Of a stretch of 64,000 bases of DNA, positions 46,177 to 54,994 are shown one piece after another. Both the position numbers and the translations under genes were made by a program. The notes under the pieces were generated by a model, which saw only the letters and a program-made list of their open reading frames with translations, was not told where the DNA came from and made no database searches. The stretch comes from UBA7434 sp042090785 (GTDB taxonomy: Bacteria > Pseudomonadota > Gammaproteobacteria > Pseudomonadales > UBA7434). The stretch is from contig JBELIP010000002.1 of NCBI GenBank assembly GCA_042090785.1, forward strand, positions 62,001 to 126,000, given 5' to 3'. How positions within the stretch are numbered: position 1 is the first letter of the stretch; each line of letters starts with the position of its first letter.

Positions 46177-47217
46177 ATGTCAGCTTCATTAACTACGCTG
46201 GATAATTGGTGGCAAGACTGTCTTGCTACCCTGCCCTCGCAAAATATCCATAGCGGTCAGAGCTACTTTGATAGCGAACCTGCGTTTACAGCGCTTAGCA
46301 CTATTGCTGCTATCCACCCCCTGCATCAGCTAGGCCTTATAAGCATTGAAGGCCCTGATGCCAGTCGCTTTTTACAAGGCCAGCTAACCGGCGACCTTGA
46401 TGCACTGGCGTGCGGTGACACTGTACTGGCCGCGCACTGCGACCCTAAGGGGCGCATGCACTCAAATTTTTTCCTGCACTGCATATCTGAAACCCATTAC
46501 TTATTGCAACTACCATTAACAGTGGTAAGCACAGCGTTAAACGCATTGAAAAAGTATGCGGTGTTTTCCAAAGCAACATTAACCGATATATCAACGCAAT
46601 ATGCCGCTTTTGGTTTTGCCAATACGCATAGTGAAGTTCAACACCCAGACATGCTTGCCTCACTCACTATTAATACTATCGGCTCTGTACAATGGATCAA
46701 AAGAACCTCCGTTAACAGCTATATCAGCAAGCTTGAAGCATTAGATGCACAATGGTGTGGCTCGGCCGCATGGGAATATCGATTAATTAATGCGGGTATT
46801 GGCTTTGTACAAACAGAGACCGTTGGCGAATTTATCCCGCAAATGTTTAACTTAGATTATTTAAATGGTATTAGCTTTATCAAGGGCTGCTATACCGGCC
46901 AAGAAATTATTGCCCGTATGAAGTATCGCGGTAAAGTTAAGCGTCGCTGCTATCCTTTTGTCGCCACAGCGATTAATAACACAATATCCATAGGTGCCGA
47001 TTTACTCAATGACGAAGGAAAATTAGTCGGTACTGTTGTGAGTGTTGCTCGCGATATCAAACATACCACTACGGAAAAAACCTACGGCTTGGCCGTTATA
47101 AAAGTAGATGCTACAGAACAAAAATCTTTATCAGTAAAGAGTGACACGGCCCTTACTGTCACAACCCTTACCATCACAACCCTACCCTATGACATCAACA
47201 ACAATGATGATAAATAA
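46177..47217 (+). CDS. ygfZ: tRNA-modifying / Fe-S cluster protein YgfZ (GcvT-like)
   Basis: The folate-binding protein supports Fe-S enzymes such as MiaB. The invariant motif K-G-C-Y-T-G-Q-E is present as FIKGCYTGQEIIARMKYRG, and GPDASRFLQGQLTGD is near the N-terminus. The ATG at 46177 is chosen: AGGA lies 7 nt upstream, whereas the in-frame GTG at 46132 has no Shine-Dalgarno. The C-terminus ends in a Thr/Asn/Asp tail from a degenerate 15-bp tandem repeat (about 47155-47184). It is divergent from sdhE-ygfX. Confidence 0.93.
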   Translation: MSASLTTLDNWWQDCLATLPSQNIHSGQSYFDSEPAFTALSTIAAIHPLHQLGLISIEGPDASRFLQGQLTGDLDALACGDTVLAAHCDPKGRMHSNFFLHCISETHYLLQLPLTVVSTALNALKKYAVFSKATLTDISTQYAAFGFANTHSEVQHPDMLASLTINTIGSVQWIKRTSVNSYISKLEALDAQWCGSAAWEYRLINAGIGFVQTETVGEFIPQMFNLDYLNGISFIKGCYTGQEIIARMKYRGKVKRRCYPFVATAINNTISIGADLLNDEGKLVGTVVSVARDIKHTTTEKTYGLAVIKVDATEQKSLSVKSDTALTVTTLTITTLPYDINNNDDK

Positions 47218-47239
47218 TGACTAAAACAGGAAAAATTTA

Positions 47240-47974
47240 ATGCAATTATTTGGTCATCGTGGTGCCGCAGGCGAAGCGCCAGAAAATACAATTGCAGGTG
47301 TACGGCATGCTATTGAGCGTGGCGTAAGACGCGTTGAAATTGATTTACGTCTGTCAGCCGATAAAAAAATAGTGGTCGTGCATGACAATAATGCCAAACG
47401 AACAACCGGCATTAACCGACTAATTGCACGTTTAACCGCTAGCGAACTCAGCCGTTTAGATGCTCGACAATTTGGTACGCCATGGCCACGCAAAGCCGCT
47501 TGCGGCATTCCTACATTACATCGTTACCTTAGTCATACTCCGGAAATACAATGCTATCAACTAGAAGTGAAATTAGATAAAAGCAGTGAACATGCTTTAA
47601 TGATTGAAAAAATCGGCGCTTTATTTCCTAATAAAAGCGCATGCAAAAAAATAGTGGTGACGTCTTTTGATTATTTATTTCTCTCAAAGTTACGTCAGCA
47701 ATTACCTCATATTCCTATTGGCGCTATTAGCTATAAAGCTAACGCACTAGCAATAGCTCGCGACTTAGAGTGCCAATTTTTTTGCATTAACACAAAAATT
47801 GCCAAGCCGCGCTTTATTGAAAAGGTTCGACAAACCAATATGCATTTATCAATTTGGACAGTGAATAACCCTGAGCAAATAAAAACACTTTACCAATTAC
47901 AAGTTGACAGTATTATTAGTGATTACCCATCAATGGCTTTGCCGTTAATTAAAAGTTTAAGCCGTAAAAAATAA
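47240..47974 (+). CDS. Glycerophosphodiester phosphodiesterase (UgpQ-like)
   Basis: The 244-residue GDPD-fold enzyme has LFGHRGAAGEAPENTIAG with catalytic His-Arg, then EIDLRLSADKKIVVVHDN with the metal Glu-x-Asp and the second His, QLEVKLDK, and a C-terminal W-T-V-N (SIWTVNNPEQ). No signal peptide is seen, so it is probably cytosolic, releasing glycerol-3-phosphate from glycerophosphodiesters. It starts 22 bp after ygfZ and is convergent with the exosortase gene. Confidence 0.93.
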   Translation: MQLFGHRGAAGEAPENTIAGVRHAIERGVRRVEIDLRLSADKKIVVVHDNNAKRTTGINRLIARLTASELSRLDARQFGTPWPRKAACGIPTLHRYLSHTPEIQCYQLEVKLDKSSEHALMIEKIGALFPNKSACKKIVVTSFDYLFLSKLRQQLPHIPIGAISYKANALAIARDLECQFFCINTKIAKPRFIEKVRQTNMHLSIWTVNNPEQIKTLYQLQVDSIISDYPSMALPLIKSLSRKK

Positions 47975-47983
47975 GTGTCATGA

Positions 47984-48517
47984 CTAAACCGAACGCCCCC
48001 ACCAATAAAAATAAACTATAGCGGTTAACCATAAGCCAAACGGTAAAATAGTATGATGAAAAATATCAAACCATTCGGTGGCATGAACATCTATCCACAG
48101 TAACAAGGCAATGCGCACAAGATTAAACACGTACATTAAGCCCACGCCAACGACAACACCAATCAGCTTATCTTTAATACTGCATTGATAAGCAATAATC
48201 ACCGCCACCAAAACACTATGAATGCGCAAAGCATCGCAACCCTCAACTACAGTAACACTGGGCCCCGCAGGACTCCTTAAAGTTCTACCGTTTAACACCA
48301 CCTCTTCGCCAACAAAATTAAGTAACACACTAGATAGATCTGCGCATACATTTAAATAGCTATAAAAAACCGGCGAGTATATATACAGCTGAAAGTAGAT
48401 AATTTGCAAAATAGCAAAAATAAATAGCGCCGTACCAACAAAACTCAAGGAGCTACCATGCTCATCTAAGAAATTGTCTAGCGACGAGATATTCGGCTTA
48501 TTATTATCGTTATTCAA
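47984..48517 (-). CDS. Exosortase/archaeosortase family protein (single-domain, XrtH-like)
   Basis: The 177-residue integral membrane transpeptidase has spans near 24-46, 100-112, 117-140 and 157-173. The putative catalytic triad is C94 (VVEGCDALR), R135 (FNLVRIALL) and His154/155 (FDIFHHTILPF), the pattern of exosortases that process C-terminal sorting tails. The short length, without EpsI, resembles XrtH-type enzymes. The start is TTG, supported by AGGGGA 5 nt upstream. It is alone, with no EPS cluster. The only matching C-terminal tail found here is on the TSP3 protein at 56392-57519. Confidence 0.87.
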   Translation of the reverse strand: MNNDNNKPNISSLDNFLDEHGSSLSFVGTALFIFAILQIIYFQLYIYSPVFYSYLNVCADLSSVLLNFVGEEVVLNGRTLRSPAGPSVTVVEGCDALRIHSVLVAVIIAYQCSIKDKLIGVVVGVGLMYVFNLVRIALLLWIDVHATEWFDIFHHTILPFGLWLTAIVYFYWWGRSV

Positions 48518-48747
48518 AAGAATCCCCTATTAAGCAGCATGATTGAACTAAGTCACCAAGCCAGATGATTTTGAACCGTAGCAAAGATAAATTGTAGTGC
48601 ATATCGCTTGGTTCAGGCCAGTTAAACTCACTATTTCTTGTGTCCTGTTTTATTTCTAGTAAACTGCTCCACCTGCCTATTAAATGGCGATACAACGAGT
48701 AACACGAGCACTTATTAAGCGTAACTAAAGACTGGAGCAACACCACA

Positions 48748-49464
48748 ATGGGTAGAGCGTACCAAAACCGTAAAGATTCGATGGCAAAGACTTCTGATGC
48801 TAAAGCGCGAGTCTACAGCAAATATGGCCGTGAAATTTATGTCGTGGCCAAAGCGGGCGGCGTTGACCCTGACGGCAACCTTTCTTTACGCGGACTTATT
48901 GATCGCGCTAAAAAGGATCAAGTGCCTACGCATGTTATTGAAAAAGCCATTGATAAAGCTAAAGGCGGTGGTGGTGAGGACTTTGAAACGGCACGCTATG
49001 AAGGCTTTGGTCCTGGCGGCTGCATGGTGATTGTCGACTGCCTAACCGATAATGCAACACGCACGTTTAACGATGTACGCCTGTGCTTTACTAAGAACAA
49101 TTGCAAAATTGGTACGCAAGGCAGTGTTAGCCATATGTTTGATCACTCAACCATTTTGGCATTTAAAGGTCAGGATGAAGAAGCCGTACTCGAAGCCTTA
49201 ATGCTAGCCGATGTCGACGTTGCCGATATTGAAACAGAAGACAATTTAGTCACCATATTTGCGCCGAATACCGATTACGGTAAAGCGAAACAAGCGCTAA
49301 CCGATACCTTTGGTGAATTGACTTTTGAGGTGGATGAAATTCAGTTTTTGCCGCAAAACACCACCAAGGCCACTGGCGAAGATACTGAAACTTTAGATAA
49401 ATTTTTAGATATGCTTAACGACTTAGACGATGTGCAAAACGTTTATCACAATGTAGACATGTAA
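48748..49464 (+). CDS. YebC/PmpR family regulator or translation factor
   Basis: The 238-residue protein starts MGRAYQNRKDSMAKTSDAKA. It has the family boxes YGREIYVVAKAGG, IEKAIDKAKGGGGEDFETARYEGFGPGG (in parts) and a C-terminal acidic domain. The MGRAYQNRK opening is typical of the YeeN subgroup rather than canonical YebC (MAGHSKWANIK). Recent work links YebC-like proteins to easing ribosome stalling at proline runs. GGAG lies 11 nt upstream of the ATG. Confidence 0.9.
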   Translation: MGRAYQNRKDSMAKTSDAKARVYSKYGREIYVVAKAGGVDPDGNLSLRGLIDRAKKDQVPTHVIEKAIDKAKGGGGEDFETARYEGFGPGGCMVIVDCLTDNATRTFNDVRLCFTKNNCKIGTQGSVSHMFDHSTILAFKGQDEEAVLEALMLADVDVADIETEDNLVTIFAPNTDYGKAKQALTDTFGELTFEVDEIQFLPQNTTKATGEDTETLDKFLDMLNDLDDVQNVYHNVDM

Positions 49465-49481
49465 TATCACAATAAAATCAA

Positions 49482-49503
49482 GGGCCGCTACTTTCGGCGG
49501 CCC
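49482..49503 (-). terminator. Terminator overlapping the rhlE-like stop codon
   Basis: The GC-rich stem GGGCCGC (49482-49488 on the plus strand... pairs with 49497-49503) encloses the helicase stop codon, followed in the minus direction by TTGATTTTATTG. It also lies 17 bp past the convergent YebC-family gene. Confidence 0.65.
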
Positions 49504-50933
49504 GGCCAAACTGAATCACTACTTGCATTACCTTTTGAATTGCCACCACGCTTAGCCGGCTTTCGAGTAGATCGTTTGGCTTTTTGACCTTCAGCACCTG
49601 AGGCTTCTGCGTTTCCGCCACGCTTCGCTCCCTGAACAGGACGTTTCTTTTTTGATGCAGCACTTTTAGGCCCAGCTCGATTTTCTCCGGGACTGCCATC
49701 ACGACGCTGTTTATTACCGCCAGCTTTACGTCCCTTATTCGGCTTTTTTGGTTTAGCTTTTCTGGGCGGTCGGCTGGTTAAACTCGATGCAGGCAAAACA
49801 TGCAGCGGCTCAAAACCGTCCATTGTCTCGCGTGGCAATATTTGATTAATCAACCGTTCAATATCGGCTAGCTCATCAAATTCATCAACACAGACTAACG
49901 ATACGGCTTCACCTTCGGCACCCGCTCTAGCCGTTCGGCCAATACGATGGACATAATCGGCGGCGACATTCGGTAAATCAAAATTCACTACATGCGGCAA
50001 TTGGTCAATATCTAAACCTCTAGCAGCAATATCGGTAGCCACTAACACTTGCACTTCGCCTTGTTTAAACTCAGCTAATGCGCGCGTTCGTGCGCCCTGA
50101 CTTTTATTGCCATGAATGGCAGTCGCCATAATATGCGCGGCTTCTAGTTCTCTAGTTAAACGGTTGGCACCATGCTTAGTACGGGTAAAAACTAATACCT
50201 GACCCCAATCGTTATCATGAATCAACTTAGTCAAAACCGCCGATTTACGTTTTTTATCGACCGGGCATACCCATTGCTTTACTTTAGTAGCTGTTGCATT
50301 AGGTGGCGCGACAGAAATTTCTACAGGCTGATTAACAATGGTTCTGGCCAACGCGCGAATGGGTTTAGAAAACGTGGCTGAAAACATGAGATTTTGTCGC
50401 TTTTTGGGCATCAGCGATAAAATACGTCGAATATCTGGCATAAAACCCATATCCAACATACGATCCGCTTCATCTAACACTAATACTTCTACTTGATTAA
50501 AGCGAATAGCATTTTGGCCATGAAGGTCTAATAAGCGGCCTGGCGTGGCGACAAGAATATCCACCCCTTTTCGCAGTTTAATCATTTGCGGATTAATTTT
50601 AACACCACCAAAAACCACCATTGAGCTCAATGATAAATGCTTGCCATAGGTCTCAATACTTTCGGCTACTTGTGCGGCAAGCTCACGCGTTGGCGTTAAT
50701 ACGAGCACCCGCGCCTGATTAGCCCGTACTTTTGGCCCATCTATTAATTTTTGCAATATCGGTAGCGTAAAACCTGCTGTTTTACCGGTACCCGTTTGTG
50801 CTGCCGCCATAACATCAGCGCCACTCAATACCGCAGGAATAGCCTCAGCCTGTATGGGAGACGGCGTATCGTAGCCTTTTTCGGCAATCGCTTTTAAAAT
50901 TGGGGCTGATAGACCGAGAGTGGAAAATGTCAT
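49488..50933 (-). CDS. rhlE: DEAD-box RNA helicase, RhlE type
   Basis: The 481-residue ATP-dependent RNA helicase has Q-motif (GYDTPSPIQAEAIPAVL), motif I AAQTGTGKTAGF, Ia PTRELAAQV, II DEADRMLDMGF, III SAT, V DIAARGLD and VI HRIGRTAR. The C-terminal 100 residues are Lys/Arg/Gly-rich and disordered, likely RNA-binding. It is a single-gene unit, convergent with the YebC-family gene. Confidence 0.92.
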   Translation of the reverse strand: MTFSTLGLSAPILKAIAEKGYDTPSPIQAEAIPAVLSGADVMAAAQTGTGKTAGFTLPILQKLIDGPKVRANQARVLVLTPTRELAAQVAESIETYGKHLSLSSMVVFGGVKINPQMIKLRKGVDILVATPGRLLDLHGQNAIRFNQVEVLVLDEADRMLDMGFMPDIRRILSLMPKKRQNLMFSATFSKPIRALARTIVNQPVEISVAPPNATATKVKQWVCPVDKKRKSAVLTKLIHDNDWGQVLVFTRTKHGANRLTRELEAAHIMATAIHGNKSQGARTRALAEFKQGEVQVLVATDIAARGLDIDQLPHVVNFDLPNVAADYVHRIGRTARAGAEGEAVSLVCVDEFDELADIERLINQILPRETMDGFEPLHVLPASSLTSRPPRKAKPKKPNKGRKAGGNKQRRDGSPGENRAGPKSAASKKKRPVQGAKRGGNAEASGAEGQKAKRSTRKPAKRGGNSKGNASSDSVWPGRRK

Positions 50934-51180
50934 GATAAGCTCTTTGTAGTGACTCTTTTGTGTTAACTCTATGATGCCTAATGTTTTAATTCTGTGATAC
51001 AGAGGCCACGGATACTGGCTTATACAGCCTTATGATTAAGCTTACCTAGCAAGCGCGGCAGCTTACAGATAAACGCCGCTATAAGCCATAGATCAATAAG
51101 TCACTAAAGCAGCGGGATTATCAAAGTCGTAACGCCATTAGCTCATTAACTAGTCCATAATAACGACTCTTCTTAGCCGC

Positions 51181-51615
51181 ATGAGCCAATTCTTTATGTT
51201 AATCGAATATCGTCTTATTCAATGCCTAGCTATAGGCCATATCATTTTAGGTATTAGCTTTCCTTTTTTGGGACAATTCGCCTTTGTTAATGAGTTGCTA
51301 CTCGCAGGTATGTTCCCCTACCAAACGCTGAGTGCCGAAACTGCCGTCCAAGCCAGCTACCTAATTACGCTGTTTGGCCCAACAGTGGCCAGTTGGGGTG
51401 TTTTAATGCTTTTACTCATTAATGTTTATAAACAATCGCCCAGCCTATATTTATGGCGCGGTATGCTATTTGCGGTATTGATTTGGTATATCGGTGACAC
51501 TAGCTATTCAGGATCACACGGTGCATTGGGTGCAGTATTCTTAAACAGCGTTGTCGCCATACTCTTTGTTGTTCCCTTGTGGCGTTTGCGTAAACTGATT
51601 AATAACGAGGCATAA
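51181..51615 (+). CDS. Unrecognised four-helix membrane protein, partner of the CrtI/RetSat-like gene
   Basis: The 144 residues have about four hydrophobic spans (11-30, 36-55, 62-82 and 95-135). I do not recognise a family. It ends 8 bp before the FAD oxidoreductase gene on the same strand, so the two should be co-translated and may work on a membrane lipid or isoprenoid. That function is inferred only from the pairing. Confidence 0.75.
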   Translation: MSQFFMLIEYRLIQCLAIGHIILGISFPFLGQFAFVNELLLAGMFPYQTLSAETAVQASYLITLFGPTVASWGVLMLLLINVYKQSPSLYLWRGMLFAVLIWYIGDTSYSGSHGALGAVFLNSVVAILFVVPLWRLRKLINNEA

Positions 51616-51623
51616 AAAATATT

Positions 51624-53273
51624 ATGACAACATCTGCCAGCACCCTAAGAGTCGGGCTACGCTACCGTTCACATCGCCTTGAAACTCATTATGATGCCGT
51701 GGTTATTGGCTCCGGTATCGGCGGCCTCACAACCGCTGCCTGCCTTGCCAAGATGGGCAAAAAAGTGTGTGTGCTAGAGCAGCATTACACTGCAGGTGGT
51801 TTTACGCATAGCTACGAACGTAATGGTTATGAGTGGGATGTCGGCGTTCACTATATTGGTGATATGGGAAGCACTCGCTCTACAGGTAGACGCTTATTCG
51901 ATTACATCACTAACGGTAAACTTAAGTGGGCACCGATGGATGCAGAATTTGATCGCGCGTTTATTGGCGACCAAACCTTTGGCCTTCAAAGCGGTAAAGC
52001 CCCCTATAGGCAAGCCTTAGTCGACGCCTTTCCTGATGAAGAGCAAGCGATTGATCAATACTTTGCTCAAATGCGGACTATAAAAGGCGCCATGCAATCG
52101 CACACTATTGGCAAAATTATGCCTGCATGGTTAAAAGGTATAGCTCGTAGGTTTTCGAGCCAGCAACCGCCGGAAGCGTTTTCAAAAACCACACGTGAAG
52201 TGCTTGAAAGATTAACCAATAACCAAATGCTTATTGCTGTACTCACTTGCCAATGGGGCGACTGTGGTATGCCGCCTGCAGAATCCAGCTTTGTCATACA
52301 CAGTCTTATTGCGCAGCATTATATGCATGGTGGTTACTACCCTATTGGTGGCGCATCACAAATTGCACAAACTATTATTCCCGTGATTCAATCAGCCGGT
52401 GGAGAGGTATTTACCTATGCGTCGGTCGAGAAAATAATCACTAACAAAAAAGGGGTTACCGGCGTTCGTATGGCCGATGGCCATACCATTGAGGCATCAA
52501 CGGTTATTAGTAATGCCGGCGTCTTCAACACCTTTAACCATTTGTTAGATAACACCGCAGCTCAACGCGCCGACTACCTCAACAAATTGCAACAAGTGTC
52601 TCGCTCAATGGCGAGTATTTGTCTTTATATTGGCATTAAAGATACCGCCGATAACTTACAACTACCTAAAACGAATTTTTGGATTTACCCTAACGAAAAC
52701 TATGAATCGGTATGTGATACGTTTAAAGAAAGCAGCCACTATAGCGATGATACCGTTTTACCGATGGTTTATATTTCGTTTCCATCAGCTAAAGATCCTG
52801 ATTTCAACAATCGCTATCCAGGCAAAGCCACGATTGAGATCGTTGCACCTTGTATGCATGAATGGTTTGTCCAATGGCAAGATAAACCCTGGGGCAATCG
52901 TGGTGATGATTACAACGCACTTAAAGAAAAATTATCTCAACGACTATTGGCTTATTTATTTGAAAAACTGCCGCATTTAAAAGATAAGATTGATTTTTAT
53001 GAGCTCTCGACGACGTTATCGACTGACTTTTTTTGCCGCTATGAAAAAGGCGAAATATATGGCTTACAACATGACCCTAAGCGTTTTGAACAGCAATGGT
53101 TAAAACCTAAAACGAAGATTAAGGGGTTATATTTAACTGGGCAAGATGTACTAAGTTGCGGCGTGGTGGGTGCCATGATGGCAGGATTAATAACTGCTAT
53201 TCAACTGGGTGGCTTTAAAGGATTGGCGTTGGCTAAAAAAATATTTTTTGATAAGCCGAAATCAAATTTGTGA
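51624..53273 (+). CDS. Phytoene desaturase/retinol saturase-like FAD oxidoreductase
   Basis: The 549-residue COG1233 enzyme has the FAD motif AVVIGSGIGGLTTAACLAKMGKKVCVLEQHYTAGGFTHSYERNGY (in parts), WGDCGMPPAESSFVIHS, and the C-terminal LYLTGQDVLSCGVVGAMMAGLI cofactor-binding box. The G-x-H-Y sequence (DVGVHYIGD) resembles carotenoid isomerase and retinol saturase more than CrtI. No other carotenoid genes are present here, so the substrate is open. It forms a two-gene unit with the membrane protein upstream and overlaps the convergent DUF2256 gene by 12 bp. Confidence 0.87.
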   Translation: MTTSASTLRVGLRYRSHRLETHYDAVVIGSGIGGLTTAACLAKMGKKVCVLEQHYTAGGFTHSYERNGYEWDVGVHYIGDMGSTRSTGRRLFDYITNGKLKWAPMDAEFDRAFIGDQTFGLQSGKAPYRQALVDAFPDEEQAIDQYFAQMRTIKGAMQSHTIGKIMPAWLKGIARRFSSQQPPEAFSKTTREVLERLTNNQMLIAVLTCQWGDCGMPPAESSFVIHSLIAQHYMHGGYYPIGGASQIAQTIIPVIQSAGGEVFTYASVEKIITNKKGVTGVRMADGHTIEASTVISNAGVFNTFNHLLDNTAAQRADYLNKLQQVSRSMASICLYIGIKDTADNLQLPKTNFWIYPNENYESVCDTFKESSHYSDDTVLPMVYISFPSAKDPDFNNRYPGKATIEIVAPCMHEWFVQWQDKPWGNRGDDYNALKEKLSQRLLAYLFEKLPHLKDKIDFYELSTTLSTDFFCRYEKGEIYGLQHDPKRFEQQWLKPKTKIKGLYLTGQDVLSCGVVGAMMAGLITAIQLGGFKGLALAKKIFFDKPKSNL

Positions 53274-53435
53274 TTTTTTTGAATTAGCACGGCAGCGGGC
53301 TGAACAATAAACAATTTCATCCCATATCCCCCGCTGCTGCCATTTTTTTCTATTGTCGAATGACAATTGGCAAACAGGACAGACCTTGCTTTGCTTAATC
53401 GTTTTTGTGGCTAGTTTTTTTACGCCGCGGTTCAC
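53262..53435 (-). CDS. DUF2256 zinc-knuckle protein, 57 residues, GTG start
   Basis: A GTG at 53435 overlaps the stop of the upstream gene by one base (TAGTG), indicating translational coupling. The 57-residue product carries the DUF2256 pattern: K-V-C-P-V-C, then NRKKWQQRGIWDEIVYCSARC. The paired C-x2-C and C-x3-C probably bind zinc. DUF2256 genes often neighbour cryptochrome/photolyase-related and DUF2805 genes (recalled). It ends inside the convergent FAD oxidoreductase gene. Confidence 0.85.
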   Translation of the reverse strand: MNRGVKKLATKTIKQSKVCPVCQLSFDNRKKWQQRGIWDEIVYCSARCRANSKKSQI

Positions 53436-53761
53436 TAGCGATTGCGCATTTTATACTGCGTAGGACAATGGTGGCGTAACACGGAAGCTGGTCGCTTAGC
53501 TAAATGCTTAGTACCACGCGATGTCACCCTCTCCCGCCAAAGTTCAAAACTACGACGCTTTAACTGACTACGCATTAATTTAATCACTGCCTTTTCATCA
53601 AAACCATACTGCGTTTTAATCACCTCAAACGGCGTGCGATCTTCCCATGCCATTTCTATAATTCGAGATAAAGATTCAGCTGATAGCTCACCATAAGTAC
53701 CCGACTTAGCGACTTGCTCGGCGTTATCATCTTGATTAAATGTTTCTGCTTTTGTCGTCAA
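53435..53761 (-). CDS. DUF2805 / TIGR03643 family protein
   Basis: The 108-residue protein has the family core LSRIIEMAWEDRTPFEVIKTQYG, read as two adjacent segments, then KAVIKLMRSQLKRRSFELWRERVTSRGTKH. It looks like a small helical DNA-binding-type fold, but its function is unknown. The start at TTG 53761 is uncertain, because the conserved part begins about 30 residues in. It is coupled to DUF2256, and the pair is widely associated with photolyase-related genes. The photolyase here is 43 kb away. Confidence 0.82.
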   Translation of the reverse strand: MTTKAETFNQDDNAEQVAKSGTYGELSAESLSRIIEMAWEDRTPFEVIKTQYGFDEKAVIKLMRSQLKRRSFELWRERVTSRGTKHLAKRPASVLRHHCPTQYKMRNR

Positions 53762-53812
53762 ACTGAGTCGCCATATAAAACTATCATCATTAAAAAATGC
53801 TGCAATAAGGTG

Positions 53813-53841
53813 TTATACGACATAAACTGCTGAGAAGATCA
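53813..53841 (-). promoter_or_regulatory. Possible ECF-type promoter TGATCT-N18-TATAA before DUF2805
   Basis: On the minus strand TGATCT (53841-53836) and TATAA (53817-53813) are 18 nt apart. This is the same spacing as the TGATCC-N18-TAACG element before the SDR gene. A by-eye match only. Confidence 0.28.
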
Positions 53842-53851
53842 ACAAGCGCCG

Positions 53852-54853
53852 CTAGTGGCTAAGCACCACCCGATAATGGGTTTTGCCGCTTCTAACCCGC
53901 TCGACAGCGGCATTCACATTATCAAAGCTAAACGATTCAACCACCGGCTTAATATTATGCTGCTCCACAAACGCTAACATTTTTTCTATGGTCGAAGGGC
54001 TTCCAACAGCCGAGCCCGAAACCGACAACTGACTTGAAATTAATGAAAATACATTGATATCCAGCGGATCTAAAACGGCACCGACAAAATGCAAACGCCC
54101 GCGTGGCTTTAACGTACCAAGATAAAGCCCCCAATCTAATTTAACATTCACCGTTGAAATAATTAAATCGAAACTAGCGCCCGCACCAGCAATTTCTGCC
54201 GCATCACGAGAGTCCAAAGTATGATGTGCACCTAACGCTAACGCTTCTTGTTTTTTCGCTTCACTCGAAGTAAAAGCCGTTACCTCGCAACCCCAAGCAT
54301 TAAGAAACTGCAAAGCCAAATGACCTAAACCACCAATACCAATAACCGCTACCTTATCGCCGGCTTTAATATTGAATTCAAGCAGCGGCGTAAACACGGT
54401 AACACCTGCACAAAACAGTGGGCCTGCTAACGCTAAATCTATGCTGTCCGGAATAGCAATAACGCTATTAGCATCAGCACGTACTTTATCGGCAAAGCCA
54501 CCGTGGTGGCCAATAATGGTTGGCTGTGCATTGCCACATAAATTGTTATCACCACTATCACAACTCACGCAGCTATTACAGTAACCCGCATGCCAACCCA
54601 GACCAACAGCCTGCCCAACTTTAAGATGAGTGACGCTATTACCCACGCTAGCGATTTTACCAACTACTTCATGACCGGGCACAAGCGGATACGGCATCTG
54701 TCCCCACTCACTATCAATCACACTTAAATCGCTATGACAAATACCGCAGTAGTGAACATCAATTTCAACTTGCTCAGCCTGTAATTCACCAGGATCATAT
54801 TCAAACGGTTTCAATTCACCTTTAGCTTCAAAAGCAGCATAAGCTTTTATCAT
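53852..54853 (-). CDS. Zinc-dependent alcohol/aldehyde dehydrogenase (YahK/CAD-like)
   Basis: This is a 333-residue MDR-superfamily reductase. The catalytic zinc region is HYCGICHSDLSVIDSEWG then PLVPGHEVVGKI, the structural zinc cysteines are CNSCVSCDSGDNNLC, and the nucleotide fold is VAVIGIGGLGHLALQF. It probably interconverts aldehydes and alcohols with NADP(H); the substrate is not predictable. Flanked upstream by the GH16 operon terminator, so transcribed separately. Confidence 0.93.
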   Translation of the reverse strand: MIKAYAAFEAKGELKPFEYDPGELQAEQVEIDVHYCGICHSDLSVIDSEWGQMPYPLVPGHEVVGKIASVGNSVTHLKVGQAVGLGWHAGYCNSCVSCDSGDNNLCGNAQPTIIGHHGGFADKVRADANSVIAIPDSIDLALAGPLFCAGVTVFTPLLEFNIKAGDKVAVIGIGGLGHLALQFLNAWGCEVTAFTSSEAKKQEALALGAHHTLDSRDAAEIAGAGASFDLIISTVNVKLDWGLYLGTLKPRGRLHFVGAVLDPLDINVFSLISSQLSVSGSAVGSPSTIEKMLAFVEQHNIKPVVESFSFDNVNAAVERVRSGKTHYRVVLSH

Positions 54854-54933
54854 AGGGTTTAATCCTGTCTATAAATAAGTGACTTAGTAAAAAAAGAATA
54901 AACAGTCTATCAGTAAATGTATATTTGGAGACA

Positions 54934-54972
54934 TAAAAAAACCGCAACAAACAAAGTGGTTTATTGCGGTTT
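54934..54972 (-). terminator. Rho-independent terminator after the GH16 gene
   Basis: In the minus direction AAACCGCAA pairs with TTGCGGTTT around a 16-nt loop, followed by seven T. It lies 23 bp past the GH16 stop. Confidence 0.85.
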
Positions 54973-54994
54973 AGATAAATCTATTAATTAATGT

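Noticed and set aside
48510..48746. Minus-strand frame of 78 codons upstream of the exosortase
   Set aside because: It overlaps the exosortase start and occupies the promoter region of both divergent genes; no family resemblance.
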